Notes under the pieces: model-generated | Databases searched by the model: none | Seen by the model: only the letters and a program-made list of their open reading frames with translations | Told to the model about the DNA's origin: nothing | In this document: piece by piece, positions 32,501-42,500 of the stretch | Numbering within the stretch: position 1 is the first letter of the stretch | Layout: each line of letters opens with the position of its first letter | Source of the DNA: Pachyseris speciosa | Taxonomy: Eukaryota > Cnidaria > Anthozoa > Scleractinia > Pachyseridae | Reading direction: 5' to 3' | Assembly (NCBI GenBank): GCA_016490735.1 | Contig: JAEMWC010001556.1 | Span: 72,600 to 136,599, forward strand | DNA length: 64,000 bases | Translations under genes and position numbers: made by a program

Positions 32501-32514
32501 TCAGGAGATTCCAT
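23588..32514 (-). CDS. TRPC-type cation channel, seven exons
   Basis: Exons (minus): 31630-32514, 30890-31193, 29114-29618, 28182-28380, 26566-26709, 25163-25231 and 23588-23740. Together they give 2,259 nt, 752 residues, with phase consistent at every junction. Residues ~27-165 are ankyrin repeats. Next comes the TRPC-specific TRP_2 region (ALASPVYIAGLF; LSKELAGIAEEDYEFRKEY), then six membrane segments. The pore is TIFWTLFGL and S6 is NMLIAILNESY. The TRP box is EWKFTRTKLWL, followed by LPPPFN. The acidic tail ends SETNL. TRPC channels are plasma-membrane, calcium-permeable tetramers often opened downstream of phospholipase C. The ATG is at 32512-32514 and the stop at 23588-23590. The last acceptor follows a (CT)n tract. 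Introns 4-6 hold transposons. Confidence 0.88.
23745..24020. repeat. Intronic duplicate of 26330-26535
   Basis: Shares GCATGCAAAGCAGTTTG, a CTCGGTCGTGTACCAAA block, ATGATGCTTAGTTTATCG and AGGTGCACTT, in order and orientation, with 26330-26535. One copy lies in TRPC intron 6 (just upstream of the last exon) and the other in intron 5. Neither copy stays open in any frame, so it is noncoding. Confidence 0.7.
24141..24297 (+). pseudogene. Non-LTR reverse transcriptase C-terminal fragment
   Basis: Frame: YGLRSLKFTGPRLWNSLLTS followed by SLRINRKSLKNSIRN and CLP-stop. This is the standard end of many CR1/RTE-like ORF2 proteins (YGLRS-x-GP-LWN). The 3' UTR seems to continue to about 24965, ending in an ATC/TTC-rich tail after GTTAAATAAAATC, and is interrupted by palindrome B. 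It lies in TRPC intron 6. Confidence 0.65.
24381..24701. repeat. Nearly perfect palindrome of two tRNA-like units (locus B)
   Basis: The arms (~155 bp each) meet at a GGGAAATTTTACTTCCC centre near 24541. Each outer part is a tRNA-like unit: minus strand about 24412-24478, plus strand about 24610-24676. They carry a B box (GGGTTCAAATCCC) and an anticodon-loop-like CTAGTAA (U33 present; anticodon AGT if real). Outside lie matched AAAGAAAATTTTCCCTGAGC ends. The arms differ at only a few positions, so this is young or gene-converted. It is inserted within the 3' part of a LINE fragment. Confidence 0.85.
25633..25999. mobile_element. TA-flanked MITE, copy 1
   Basis: GGGAGCTTTAGCAACGACGA at the left and its complement at the right, with TA at both borders (25631-25632, 26000-26001). 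Related copies are at 45819-46182 and 59625-59988. The TA target suggests mobilisation by a Tc1/mariner-type transposase (inference). Confidence 0.8.
26330..26535. repeat. Second copy of the intronic duplicate
   Basis: Diverged direct copy of 23745-24020, about 30 bp downstream of TRPC exon 5 on the gene strand, in intron 5. Confidence 0.65.
26710..28181 (-). other. TRPC intron 4
   Basis: About 1.5 kb between the pore/S6 exon and the TRP-box exon. A GATGATGATAG stretch near 27570 could be a retroelement tail. No coding signal. Confidence 0.5.
28423..28775. repeat. MITE-like element in TRPC intron 3, copy 1
   Basis: The left end CTACTAGCGTTCTATAACGA and the complementary right end (near 28760) form imperfect inverted repeats. 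It shares a GAAGCGGCCGCCATTTTGTT block and a GAGCTCGAGATTTCTAT block with 33280-33580. Confidence 0.65.
30374..30524. repeat. MITE-like palindrome in TRPC intron 2
   Basis: The left end contains GACGTCACAACGGCCATG; the right end near 30490-30524 is its imperfect complement. It resembles the 152-bp element at 38601-38752. Confidence 0.55.
30533..30745. repeat. MITE-like inverted repeat, copy 1
   Basis: Arms with CAGTGACCTGGCC and GCGAGGCTGG-type blocks in inverted orientation. A second copy is at 46970-47203. Inside TRPC intron 2. Confidence 0.6.
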
Positions 32515-33280
32515 TGCTTTGCGGCTTCAAATTACTTAACTGACTGAAAGAAATTAAAATGGCCAACATTTGGTTATAGGTGAATGTTCAGATTGCAAGA
32601 CAATATCTTGCTTGCTATTTATAGTAGACACCCTGACGCCTCACAACAACTACCATTATTTTCGAAGAATATCTAACAGTTGTCAAGGTCTTAAGAGGAA
32701 ACAACGCAACCAAAATATTGGTTATAAAATTAACGCTTGGTTCGTAGCTGTATAGAATTTTTTTTATGAAAGTAAAACAACAGGAAATTCAAATTACTTA
32801 ACCTTGGCCTTGCTCGTTAAATAAGGGTGCATCCAAATTACAAAGGTTTTCATAAGATTTGAAGGAAATTTCTAAGCTGATATATTAATATTGGCATTTC
32901 GTCCTGTGTAACTCAGTGTTAGAAGCGATAATCATCTCCCTATGATAATCTTGAGAGTAATCAATTCAAACATGAAGAAATTGTCGTTTGGTTGCACTTC
33001 CTTTTGTAAAAGCCCAGCCGGCAAATGAGAATAGAAAGTTTTCCGTTAAATAAAGGCTGCCAAGTTTCATTAGTTTATCGAAAGACTGTTAACCAGTTTT
33101 GACGACTAAACAGCCTGAAGCATGCACCGGACAACATATTGTTCTTGCACTGATTTCACATCGTAAATGCAGGCCATTCCCTTTTGCTTTTGATTGATCT
33201 CTTTATTTACCGATTTTCTAATATTTTGTGACTAAAAAAAATAATAATAATAAAAATAATATCGTGCCATATTTAACAAT
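32515..33280. other. TRPC upstream region
   Basis: DNA upstream of the TRPC start codon, likely including its promoter and 5' UTR. I saw no definite TATA box or exon. AAT-rich simple sequence lies near 33235-33260. Confidence 0.4.
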
Positions 33281-33580
33281 TAGATTATGAGCTCGAGATT
33301 TCTATTATGTGATAGCTTTTGAGAGCGCAGCCCGAATCTGCTGTCACCCAATAGAAATAGAGAGCAAATGATCTAATCGTTTTAGTGTAAATCTACTAGT
33401 CGTTCAAAACTAAGCAAGTAAATTATCTGAATTCTCCTCGCAGATACTTCGAAAACGCAAAGAAGCGGCCGCCATTTTGTTGACAACCGCTACTCTTTAT
33501 CTATCACAGCATAGATAGCGAGTAGCGTAGCCAATCAGAGAACTGCATTCGTGATAGAACGCTAGTAGTTTATGCTAAAC
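33280..33580. repeat. MITE-like element, copy 2
   Basis: Diverged copy of 28423-28775 (shared AAGCGGCCGCCATTTTGTTG and an AACGCTAGTAG end). Its left end seems truncated. It abuts the YqaJ remnant. Confidence 0.6.
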
Positions 33581-33684
33581 TGGAATATTATCACAACAAC
33601 AGCTACAGAGGCCATGTAGGTTAGGTAACTAGGGCCAAAAATATTCATAGTGCAGCTCACGCATTATCTTCGAAACGAATTTGT

Positions 33685-34335
33685 TTGTTTTATTTGTATG
33701 CAAAGGAGATGTTTGCAAAAGACATCATACATGTCCAATACTCTGACATAATGAGATTCATAGTACGTCACAATAGACATCACAAAGTGTCACAAAGTGT
33801 GGAGGGAGAGGCCCGTGTAAAGTGTCAAAATGAAATGAAGCTTGATGGTCATAAGGATATTAAAGCACAATGTTGTGGCTTTTTCGTACTCCAAGATAAA
33901 CCCTATATTGGAGCATCCCCTGATGGTTTGGTAAGTTGTAGTTGATGTGGTGAAGGTCTTCTGGAAATAAAATGCCCATTTATCATAGCCAACCAGAGTC
34001 CACTGGATGCAAGTCTGACTTACTTAGAAAAGGACAGCACTGGTCATAATGTTAGGCTTCGGCAAAACCATCCATACTTCAGTCAAGTCCAGGCACAAAT
34101 GGGTGTTTTGGGAAAGCCCTGGTGTGACTTTTTTGTTTACACCCACCATGGAGTTTAAAGGGAGAGAATCAAATTTGATCATGAGTATTGGCAAGAACTT
34201 GTTAGGGTAGCACATTTATTCTTTATCAAATATGTTGCACCTGCACTTCTGCAATGCTCAGCTCAAAAAGCTGAAACTGTACCGAGCTGTGTATTGTGTA
34301 ATGATGAACTTCAGTATGTAGAAATTGATGTTTAG
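33685..34335 (+). pseudogene. YqaJ-like exonuclease ORF of a DNA transposon
   Basis: YqaJ (lambda-exonuclease fold) core: KPYIGASPDGLVSC, then GEGLLEIKCPF (catalytic E-x-K), HPYFSQVQAQMGV and WCDFFVY. A TGA at 33943-33945 interrupts the reading just after SPDGLVSCS, and a TAA follows THHGV. The frame then stays open to near 34335. The 5' part is missing beside an old MITE. With the convergent transposase this matches the two-ORF layout I recall for ISL2EU-type elements. It is a dead copy. Confidence 0.7.
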
Positions 34336-34772
34336 TGAACACTTTTTACAATAAACATTAATCTGATAAATGTATTTTGGTCATCCTCTCGTTAGTAATT
34401 GCTTGAGACCAAGTACCAATAGATTGTAAACAAATGTTGTTTCTTTAAATGTATCAGTCTCTGTACGTTTCACAAGACTGAAATAGATTACAACTGTATT
34501 TTATTGAGACATTGGAATTTCCTACATTCAAGCATTTGCTATCTCAGTAGACAATCTCTCATTAACTAAGATTATCCCTGTTGCTCAGTCTCCTCACAAT
34601 ATCAATATTCAAAAAGTTATGAGAATTATGGAAATGATCTTCTGGCTAAGATTTTAATATTCCTACCACAAACAAACAAAACCCTTTGATATGAAAGTAC
34701 ATTGAACAACTTTTAAATTCTCCTTACTACATTTCATCTTCTACTACTAACTGGAAGAATTGAAAAATCAGT
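34336..34772. other. Spacer between the two transposon ORFs
   Basis: AT-rich, noncoding interval between the convergent YqaJ-like and transposase ORFs. Confidence 0.5.
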
Positions 34773-36388
34773 CTATTGTACTAGTGTGGGTAGCAAATTA
34801 GAAATACCTGCACAAATTACAAGAATGTCATCAATAAGAGGTACAGGTGTAATTGGTAGAGTATTCTTTAAAATTGAAAAAACCTTCATTCGGCCAATTG
34901 CTCTCTCAACGTGTATCCGTGCGTTGGCAATTTTTTTGGTTGCAATTACTTTCTCTCTAGGCACCTGTTCAAGCCCTGAGCTTGGTGGTGGGATTTCCAG
35001 TGTAGCTCCTCGCATCATGAGATCTTCTCTTATTGTGAAACCCCTGTCTGCCATAATTAGGTCTGGAGGCTTCAGGAGTTCAAGGAACCCAGACTCTCGA
35101 GTAATGTGTTGGTCAGATGCTCTGCCACCCCATGCTTTTGAAGGAAAACTAATCATACCGTTTGGTGCAATTCCAATAAGAAATTTAACAGTGTTATGTT
35201 TCTTGTAATCTGACCAAGTGAGAGCCTGAATCTCAAGATTTCGTGGACGTTCAATAAATACTTCACCGCAATCTATTGTAAACCGTAGGTTTGGGTAATG
35301 TTTAAGGGACTTGGGAAGATTTGCTCGAATTACCTCTTTTAAAGGCCAAAATATGAGAGGCTTTAATTCACGACCAAGAAACTTGACCCCGAGGTGTTGA
35401 TGACCTGTGAAGCTCCCCCACTGCTAATCCCAAACAAGTCTCCAAGCATTTCATTTGTGACTGCTGTTCGTAATTTTAATAAAACCAAAGTCCATTCTTC
35501 TTTCACAGATAGTTTTCTCTGTGGCCCTGATTTCTTGGCCAAAGCATTGAAGTTTCTCCGGACTTTTGTTGAAATAACCTTTTTTGAACCAGTCCAGTAA
35601 CGTAGTTTCTTGGATTTCTGAGTGATATACATAACAAGGTCATTGAAAGTTCTTTTATTTGGCAAGCCGGTATACGTCCTGACCTTTGCATCAGTTTTCA
35701 AAAAGTTATCCACAACATTCGTTCTGTTTGTTGATTGTTTCTGAAGAACAGCATTTTCGGCTTGAAGCTGTTCCAGTTCTAACCGCAGTTTTCCAATAGT
35801 TTTCTCCTTTTTAATATACCCTGGGCATGAGCAATTCTTTACACAGTCGCACACATAGATGTAGTCGTGATAATGTTTAATGCTATAATTCCCTTCGCGC
35901 TCGTTGTCAACAGCTTGTACGAGTTTAATTTCATCTGCGCTATTATCTTTGACACCATTTCGATCCACTTCAATTTTAGCCTTTTTTTCGACAGGGCTGT
36001 TTTGTACACACTCGTGTGTACTCTTCATTTTACGGCCTGGTCGTACCTGACGCTGTTTTGACTTGTAGTTGTACCAAATAAAAACAAAGGGACATGGATG
36101 ATCTACAGTGGGTTGCTCATCCAAAAAATGTTTGGAACGAACCCTGTCATCGTCGTTTGGCTGCCACTTTTTCCCAGTTTTAAGATCTTTTCGATTAATG
36201 GCTTTGATCCACTTTATTCTAGTTCCAGTATCTCTTTTCAATGTTGGGAAGGGATGATGCCTAAACGGATCAGGACACGAAAAGTTACGGCTTGCGCGAT
36301 GACAACTGTGCGTAGGGCAAAAGCCATTCCTACCCTTTTGTAAGTGATACGTGCTGCTGCTGCATCCAACAACAGCACAAAGCGTCAT
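34773..36388 (-). pseudogene. THAP/DDE transposase of an ISL2EU-like transposon (one frameshift)
   Basis: Starts MTLCAVVGCS (first Cys pair of a THAP zinc finger). The usual C-x2-H ligand pair is altered to RSKHF, losing one Cys. A Cys-rich linker and a Leu/Gln coiled coil (KLRLELEQLQAENAVLQKQ) follow. A helix-turn-helix (VLLKLRTAVTNEMLGDLFG) precedes a DDE_Tnp_4 domain with TIDCGEVF, LIMADRGF and HVERAIGRMK as the D, D and E boxes. The frame shifts near 35388 (about two extra bases where TWVKFLGRELKP should be read), so the two halves are in different frames. The stop is at 34773-34775. Damage makes it inactive. Confidence 0.8.
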
Positions 36389-36488
36389 ATTGCCATAAAA
36401 ACGTTTCTTCGCAGTTTTCTTTTACAAAAATCCAGCTTCGTCGGAGCGAATAAAGCGCTAACGCTCGTAACGTCAGCTAATAGAATCC

Positions 36489-36519
<31 letters not shown>

Positions 36520-37170
36520 CGTTGATAAACCAAATTTTCGTGTTTGACTCCCCCACCGAGGTAGCACCACAGTTTCTTTAGAAACGAATCGCCTTTATTC
36601 AATTTTTATCCCGACTGGTTCCCAGTCGCGCGCAATTTTGTGATTGACCGCTGGAACTCCGAACATGAAGCACGCTCGCGCAATTGGATGTAACTGCACT
36701 AGTTTACCAGCCATGTTACAAACCTCCTTAGAAAGGGCATTTCAGTAGTTCGGCTGTAAAATAGCGGTGGAGGTCAGCCGGGAAATTTATTGAGAGGAAC
36801 TCTTGCCGATGTAAGAACGTTTTACGGCTTGCCGGACACGGCTGATTCAATGAAGTTGCTTTTCCCAGTTATGTTCTGTGGCAGTTTCTGTGGCTAAATT
36901 AGTGAACTGACCGCTCCATGGAACAATGCCAGCGTAACTCAAGCGCTATACATTTCTAAAGTTTTGATGCCGAGAAGTACTCATCGGTCCGACAGAAAAC
37001 GTCATGGGCGGTAATTTCATTGGCTCTCGCACGAAAACGCTCCTCCCGCTTGGTGACATTTTGTTCTTTGGTTTCTTTAATGACGTTTATTTGTTGCTAG
37101 TTCGTAAAGCGGGGTGGTGGCCGTTGAGGTGTGTCGTTAAAAGTGCAGTTAATTGTATTTCTTAAAGGTA
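36389..37170. promoter_or_regulatory. Possible promoter and 5' UTR exon of the avidin-like gene
   Basis: After the transposon, a GC-richer stretch (about 36960-37140) ends in AAAG followed by a good donor GTAAGATA at about 37168. The coding start of the avidin-like gene lies in a later exon, so a noncoding first exon here is plausible. This is inference from position and one splice signal. Confidence 0.25.
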
Positions 37171-37174
37171 AGAT

Positions 37175-38890
37175 ATACTGCTGTACATGGTATCGAACAG
37201 TTGCGCTCGTGTTAATTATAATCGCATACGCTGAAGGTAGAAAAATGCATGAACGTAGAACTTTGGAATACTTTTCTTAGAATATGATTGGAGACAAGAC
37301 TGAGCAGCTAGAGCCGTCGTACGGTCCTTTAGGGAAATAAACCCACATATTTTCGAATCAAATATAAAATTTTGTAATCTCGCCCACCCGTATACCCTAC
37401 ATATTAGTATATTACCGTCTTGATAGTGGCGTCATGACGATCCGAAACGTCGAGCAATAAAGCTGTCATAAATTAATGAGTTGTTGGGTGATAAAAACAT
37501 GCAATAGCAGTAACACTTTGCTTTTAATTTGTGGAACGCAGGGACTGTACAGGTTGTCAACACTAATTTTTCCGCGTGCTTTAGTGAGCAAGAGGCAAAA
37601 TGTTCAAAAGTTTCAGAGCGAGAATAACAGGAAGCTAACTGTTCGAAGAAAACAACCAGTTTTTAGTACGTTTGAGAGCAGCATTGCTGGGTTTTGGAAT
37701 GCATAATGTAGGAAAACGAAACGAGTGAGGAGGGAAACCTTTTAAGTCTAAATGATTTCAAATGTTTTGAGATCGCAACGGAATGTAGAATATTAAATAC
37801 TTAACGGATGGTGAAAAAGCTGCTTTTAATTTCCACAAGCTTAGGAGTTTTAGTCGGGGCCACTGTATCCGCCTTTCGCAGTTGAAGCCGACGGTGCTTG
37901 TTCTATTCATACGTGCTTTCCAAAATTGCTTTTAAGTGTATCTCTTCAGTGTCGCAAAAGTTGTTCGATTCCGGTTCGGAAAACTAACTCGATATATCAA
38001 AAGCTTCGCGGAATTTGGTCCATGCCAAGAGCGGTAAATCATGCGATACATGTTGCATGGCGGACGCCTGCCTTGAATTAATGGACGGGTAGCTTCGTCA
38101 ACGTTTAAGCAGGGCTTCAACTGGCGGAGAAGATAATCTATGCAACGATCAATGAATTAAGTTAGGCAGTGTTAAAGGATATGCCTTTCCGTTGTAACAT
38201 CGAAAATAAGGCTGTACACAGCAATTTATTCAGTCTGGCTACAATGCTGCGTCTTCGAATCTAAAGTGAACGCTAATGTACATGGAATAGTTGTGCTCGT
38301 CTTAATTAAACTCAGGAAGTGCACACAGGAATGAAGAATAAGCATGAGCATGAGTCGCTTGAGGCAAGTCAGAGAATATATCCAGATATTTTCGTATTAA
38401 ATATAAAAGTCAGTTGCAATTTTGCGGAATGTCGCTTTTTTTACCCGTTTTATATTATTATAAATGAGTTTGTGGGTGATAAAATCATCCAGTTGTGGTA
38501 AAATTTTGCTTAGACTGCACAGGTTTGCCGGCGCTAACGTTTTTCCGTGTGCGCGCTGTAAATAACAAGAGGCTCAATGTTCAAAGATCGAAAACAGTAT
38601 TCTTTGATTGCACCTGACCTCACGGCGGCCATGTTGGTGGAAAGAACAATAGCGAAAAAGTCTTTTGGGAATTTGACTGTATTATTATGCAAACCTTGTT
38701 TATATTTTTAGCACCATCATGGCCGTCTTATCACGTGCGTGCAATCAAAGAATAATGAGAATAACAGGAAGTTAAACAGTACAGTGAGTTTGAGAGCATC
38801 AAGGTAGGCTTTTGGAATATATAATGTCTTCCACCGGGAAAGAGCACGAAAAGGAAAGGAGTGACGAGGAAAACCATGTATCACGAAATC
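37175..38890. repeat. Diverged ~1.1 kb tandem duplication
   Basis: 37175-37760 and 38270-38890 share ordered blocks: TGTACATGG, TTTGAGAGCA, GGTTTTGGAATGCATAATGT (first copy) and GAGAATAACAGGAAG. The second copy contains a 152-bp MITE that the first lacks. In the first copy, GATCCGAAACGTCGAGCAAT near 37440 looks like a degraded Penelope-like terminal motif. Confidence 0.6.
38601..38752. mobile_element. 152 bp MITE with TA target duplication
   Basis: TTCTTTGATTGCAC at the left and GTGCAATCAAAGAA-type right end, with TA on each side (38599-38600, 38753-38754). The paralogous position in the first tandem copy lacks it, giving an empty site. Confidence 0.75.
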
Positions 38891-39527
38891 ACTTCACATA
38901 TTTTGAGATCACAATGGGATGTAGACTGATGAAGTTAATCACTAAGCGGATATTGAAGGACCTGGTTTCATGATCAGTTTTAGTGGGCTTTTTACTGCGG
39001 AAATAAATGACACTGGCTAATATCTCTTTGGGATTATGAATCTCGAATATTGTAATCAGGTTTTTTGCGATAGGAAAACAACTGATTGTTGAGTGACTTT
39101 GCACTCAACATGCTAAGAGTATACAGGTATCATGATTTGGTTGAAATGATGAAACTTTTTTCCTCTATGTAATGCCTAAATTAGAGGACATAAACTAAAC
39201 ACCAATAAAGTGGAATGAGGGAAAGCAGGGTCTAGAGGAGAGGGAGTCTCGTTCCCAGACACATTTCAATCACAAATAGGATCTTGGTGTAAGATTAGGG
39301 GAGGATTGCAGTGGGCGCCTTGGATCCGCCCCTGGGAAAGAAACGTTGGCGCACGTATTTATAATAGAAAATAAATAAATTTATTAAAGGACCTTGAATA
39401 CTGACCTGCTGCAGTTAGAAGCATAATGAATGCCACATAACGGGTAAGCTTGGTAGAATGATAACAACAACTTGAGGTTCCTTTTTTTTTAGATCAAAGG
39501 GTTTACCATACTGAAACTGCTTCTGAA

Positions 39528-42500
39528 ATGGAAAGGAGTGAGGCAGCAGAGAAAGTTGAAGGTATGGTTCCTTTCTCTATATGCAACAGTCTAGAAGAGG
39601 CTCGTGGTTTTGATAGCACTTCAATTATCCGAATGACTTCTATTATTATCTACATAGGGTGGCAGGATTAGAAGCCTATCTTGAACTTCCTGTTTACTAC
39701 ACCAGGCTGAACAAACAAACAAAAAACAAATAAAAATATATGTAGGGATAGTAAGACTATACATTACGACAATCACAATTGCGGACAGGAATCCATCTTA
39801 TTTGCCAGAAAATGAGGCCCGATTGGAAATGCCTTTCAGGCTCTGGTTTTTCTTGTTTATCCTTTTTCTCTGAATACATTTTTCTCCTTTTTAACTCTTG
39901 AATGGCGCAAAGCGCAATCAAAGAGTTAAAGAGATTGCGGAGAAAGCGGTTGGTTGCTCACTCACTGGATGAATCATCATAAACTTTGTATTAGGGCCTG
40001 TTCACATGGCGGTGGTGAACCTGGGAAGGTGAGGTACCCCACCTACCTGTGGTCAAAAAAGGCTGGCCTACACATACAATCCCGGGGCGCTGGTGTGAGG
40101 TTTAAAATGCTATCGCGTGGTCGCTAAGTACGTATATTAACAAAGAATTCAGAGACAATTGCCCTGATGAACAACACCCTACCCACCTCCAGCATTCAAA
40201 TGAAGAAAACTCGCCCCAGCTATGCGCGTTACCCGCCCCGGCTGACCGGGCAACCCGCTTCGGTGAGGTACCCCACTTCACATGTGAACGCGATCAAGAA
40301 ACAAAGAGAGATTGTATGGAGAGATTGGTAACCCTACAGAGGCGGGGTACCTTACCTTTCTGGGGTTCCCCACCTCCATGTGAACAGGCCCTTAGTTAAT
40401 TGGAATTACTCATAAGTTCTAAGGCAAAGAAGATTAATAATAAAATACTCCAAACACGTGAACTCAAACTTTTGTTTGGCGGGCATATGCTTTACTGGTG
40501 GGCCATCTGGACCACGCTTCGTTCTAGTCAGATATAGGATATAGGAACTTACCGTATTTCCTCGTCGGTTATTTAAAATTTCGGCCGAAATTGGAGGCGC
40601 TTATTGAGGAGGGCTCTTAATCGAAGGGGCGCTTATGAAGTTTTTCTTATAACGAAGATGTAAGAAGGAAATGTGAAAATAAATTAAGTATAGTGTTGTA
40701 AAGTATATAAGTATGTTAATGCAAATTAAAGAACTCTACAAGCACAAGGATGAGATAGAGAAATAACTGGAAGGGACTTACGGAAAATAGGCTTTTCTCC
40801 TACATACACAGATGCTGGTGTAGTTGAAACTTAAAAGATGGCAAATACAGTAACAATGGAAAGAGGTTTTCCTTGTATCACTACTTTTTAAGAACGTGAG
40901 GGATAGGGGGCTTTTATTTGGTATTTTGGCCGAGGTGGTGGGCGCTTATTCGGGAGAGGGCGCTTATTCGAGGAGATACTGTGTACCCGGGTCGCTAACA
41001 GATCGATCACTCCATCAGGGAAAGGAGAAACTTTTAAACAGGAAACGGGTTAATGAAAAACAAAAATTATCAAGATACTACTATGAAAAGAATGACGAAT
41101 GATAGAAAAAGAGGAACCTGCCTTTGATAATTTTGTTCGGAATGATAGGAAGAAGCTAAGGCTGTTACACTTGAAACTTGAGTAAAATGTCGCGTTTTTT
41201 TTTTTTCAAAACTAATGATGCATAAAAAAATATCATTTGTCGGTCCAATCACGATTGGGTACGAATCAGTTATGGTTATTTTTTTTTAATGGTTCTTGAC
41301 AAATAAATCAAGACTCCCCACAGATTTTAATCTGTAAAAGTATCTGAGATAGTTGTTTCTAAGTATGAAATGCTTAAAAAAATAAGCATTTTAACTGAAA
41401 TGACTGATTTTTATCCATATAGCTAATTTGTCCGGAAAATGGTATAACGAGCTAGGATCAGAAATGGTAATCGATCCGTCGGATGACGGCTTATTGACAG
41501 GCACCTATAGCAACCATGCTCCGGACTCGCCTGTTATCGACGAGAAGTTGATAGGCAGCCGTGGAAATGGTATTCCAACCACATTTGGCTTCGTCGTCAA
41601 CTTTGAGGTAAGTCTTTATTACTTTTTGCTTCGTAATGTGCTTTTTCTCATCTCATATACGAAAACCAGATCATGTTTCACATAACCTTTATGAAAAAGA
41701 TGATACAACACTCCACTTCTTCAAAGGTTAAATCGCTTCTGCGTAACATAGCACATAGACAATTTTCAACGAAGAAAAGATTTGCCACAGAAAAGTGTGG
41801 CGCTATAAATCATTGATACGGTGTGATATGTCACACGGTGATGGTTCCACCTGATAACATTACTATTAGTCAATGCCACGGGCTAGCAAGTTGTGTGACG
41901 CTAATGACGCCAACAGTTAACCTTTTCAGTGATGATCTGAATCTGGTGAAAAGTCACTATGTACACAATTTGTCGTTGTATCAATACTTATCGGGATTAT
42001 TTCTTCGGATTAGTCCATTCTTTCTCTCGTCTGTCAGTAAAGACGTGATGTTATTGGCTGTGAAGACTGTAAACCTTGATTGGTGCGTTTCGGTCCGTCT
42101 TTTGTTAGTCAAATGGCCGTAGGTGTATTTTTAGTCCAATTAGTCGGTTTGTCTATTGTTTGTCTGTTGTTAATATCGACAATAAATCTTTTGTAAGGTG
42201 CGGGAAGCTGTTTTGTTCGGCCCGGTTCAAACGTCGAACTTCTCATATGCGGAATCTGATGCAAATAAGCAAAAACAATAGATTTTTCTCATTTGCATTA
42301 GATTCGGCACATGGGAAGTTGGACGTTTGAACTGGGCCTTTCTGAAACTAATCAGCAACTCACTACAGAGGGCAACAAAAAATTCTTCGAGAATTTTGAA
42401 GCGGCTTTTTTGACCATCCGAGCAGGATTAATGCACAGGATAAGTTCAAGTTGATCGTAATTCAATTTTTATCACCTTTCAGTTGGCATGACAGACAATT

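Noticed and set aside
34786..35208. 140-codon plus-strand ORF
   Set aside because: Antisense shadow of the DDE transposase domain.
38823..38970. Possible first coding exon of the avidin gene (MSSTGKEHEKERSDEEN)
   Set aside because: The nearest donor leaves the wrong phase for joining to 39493, and the sequence lies in a diverged noncoding tandem repeat.
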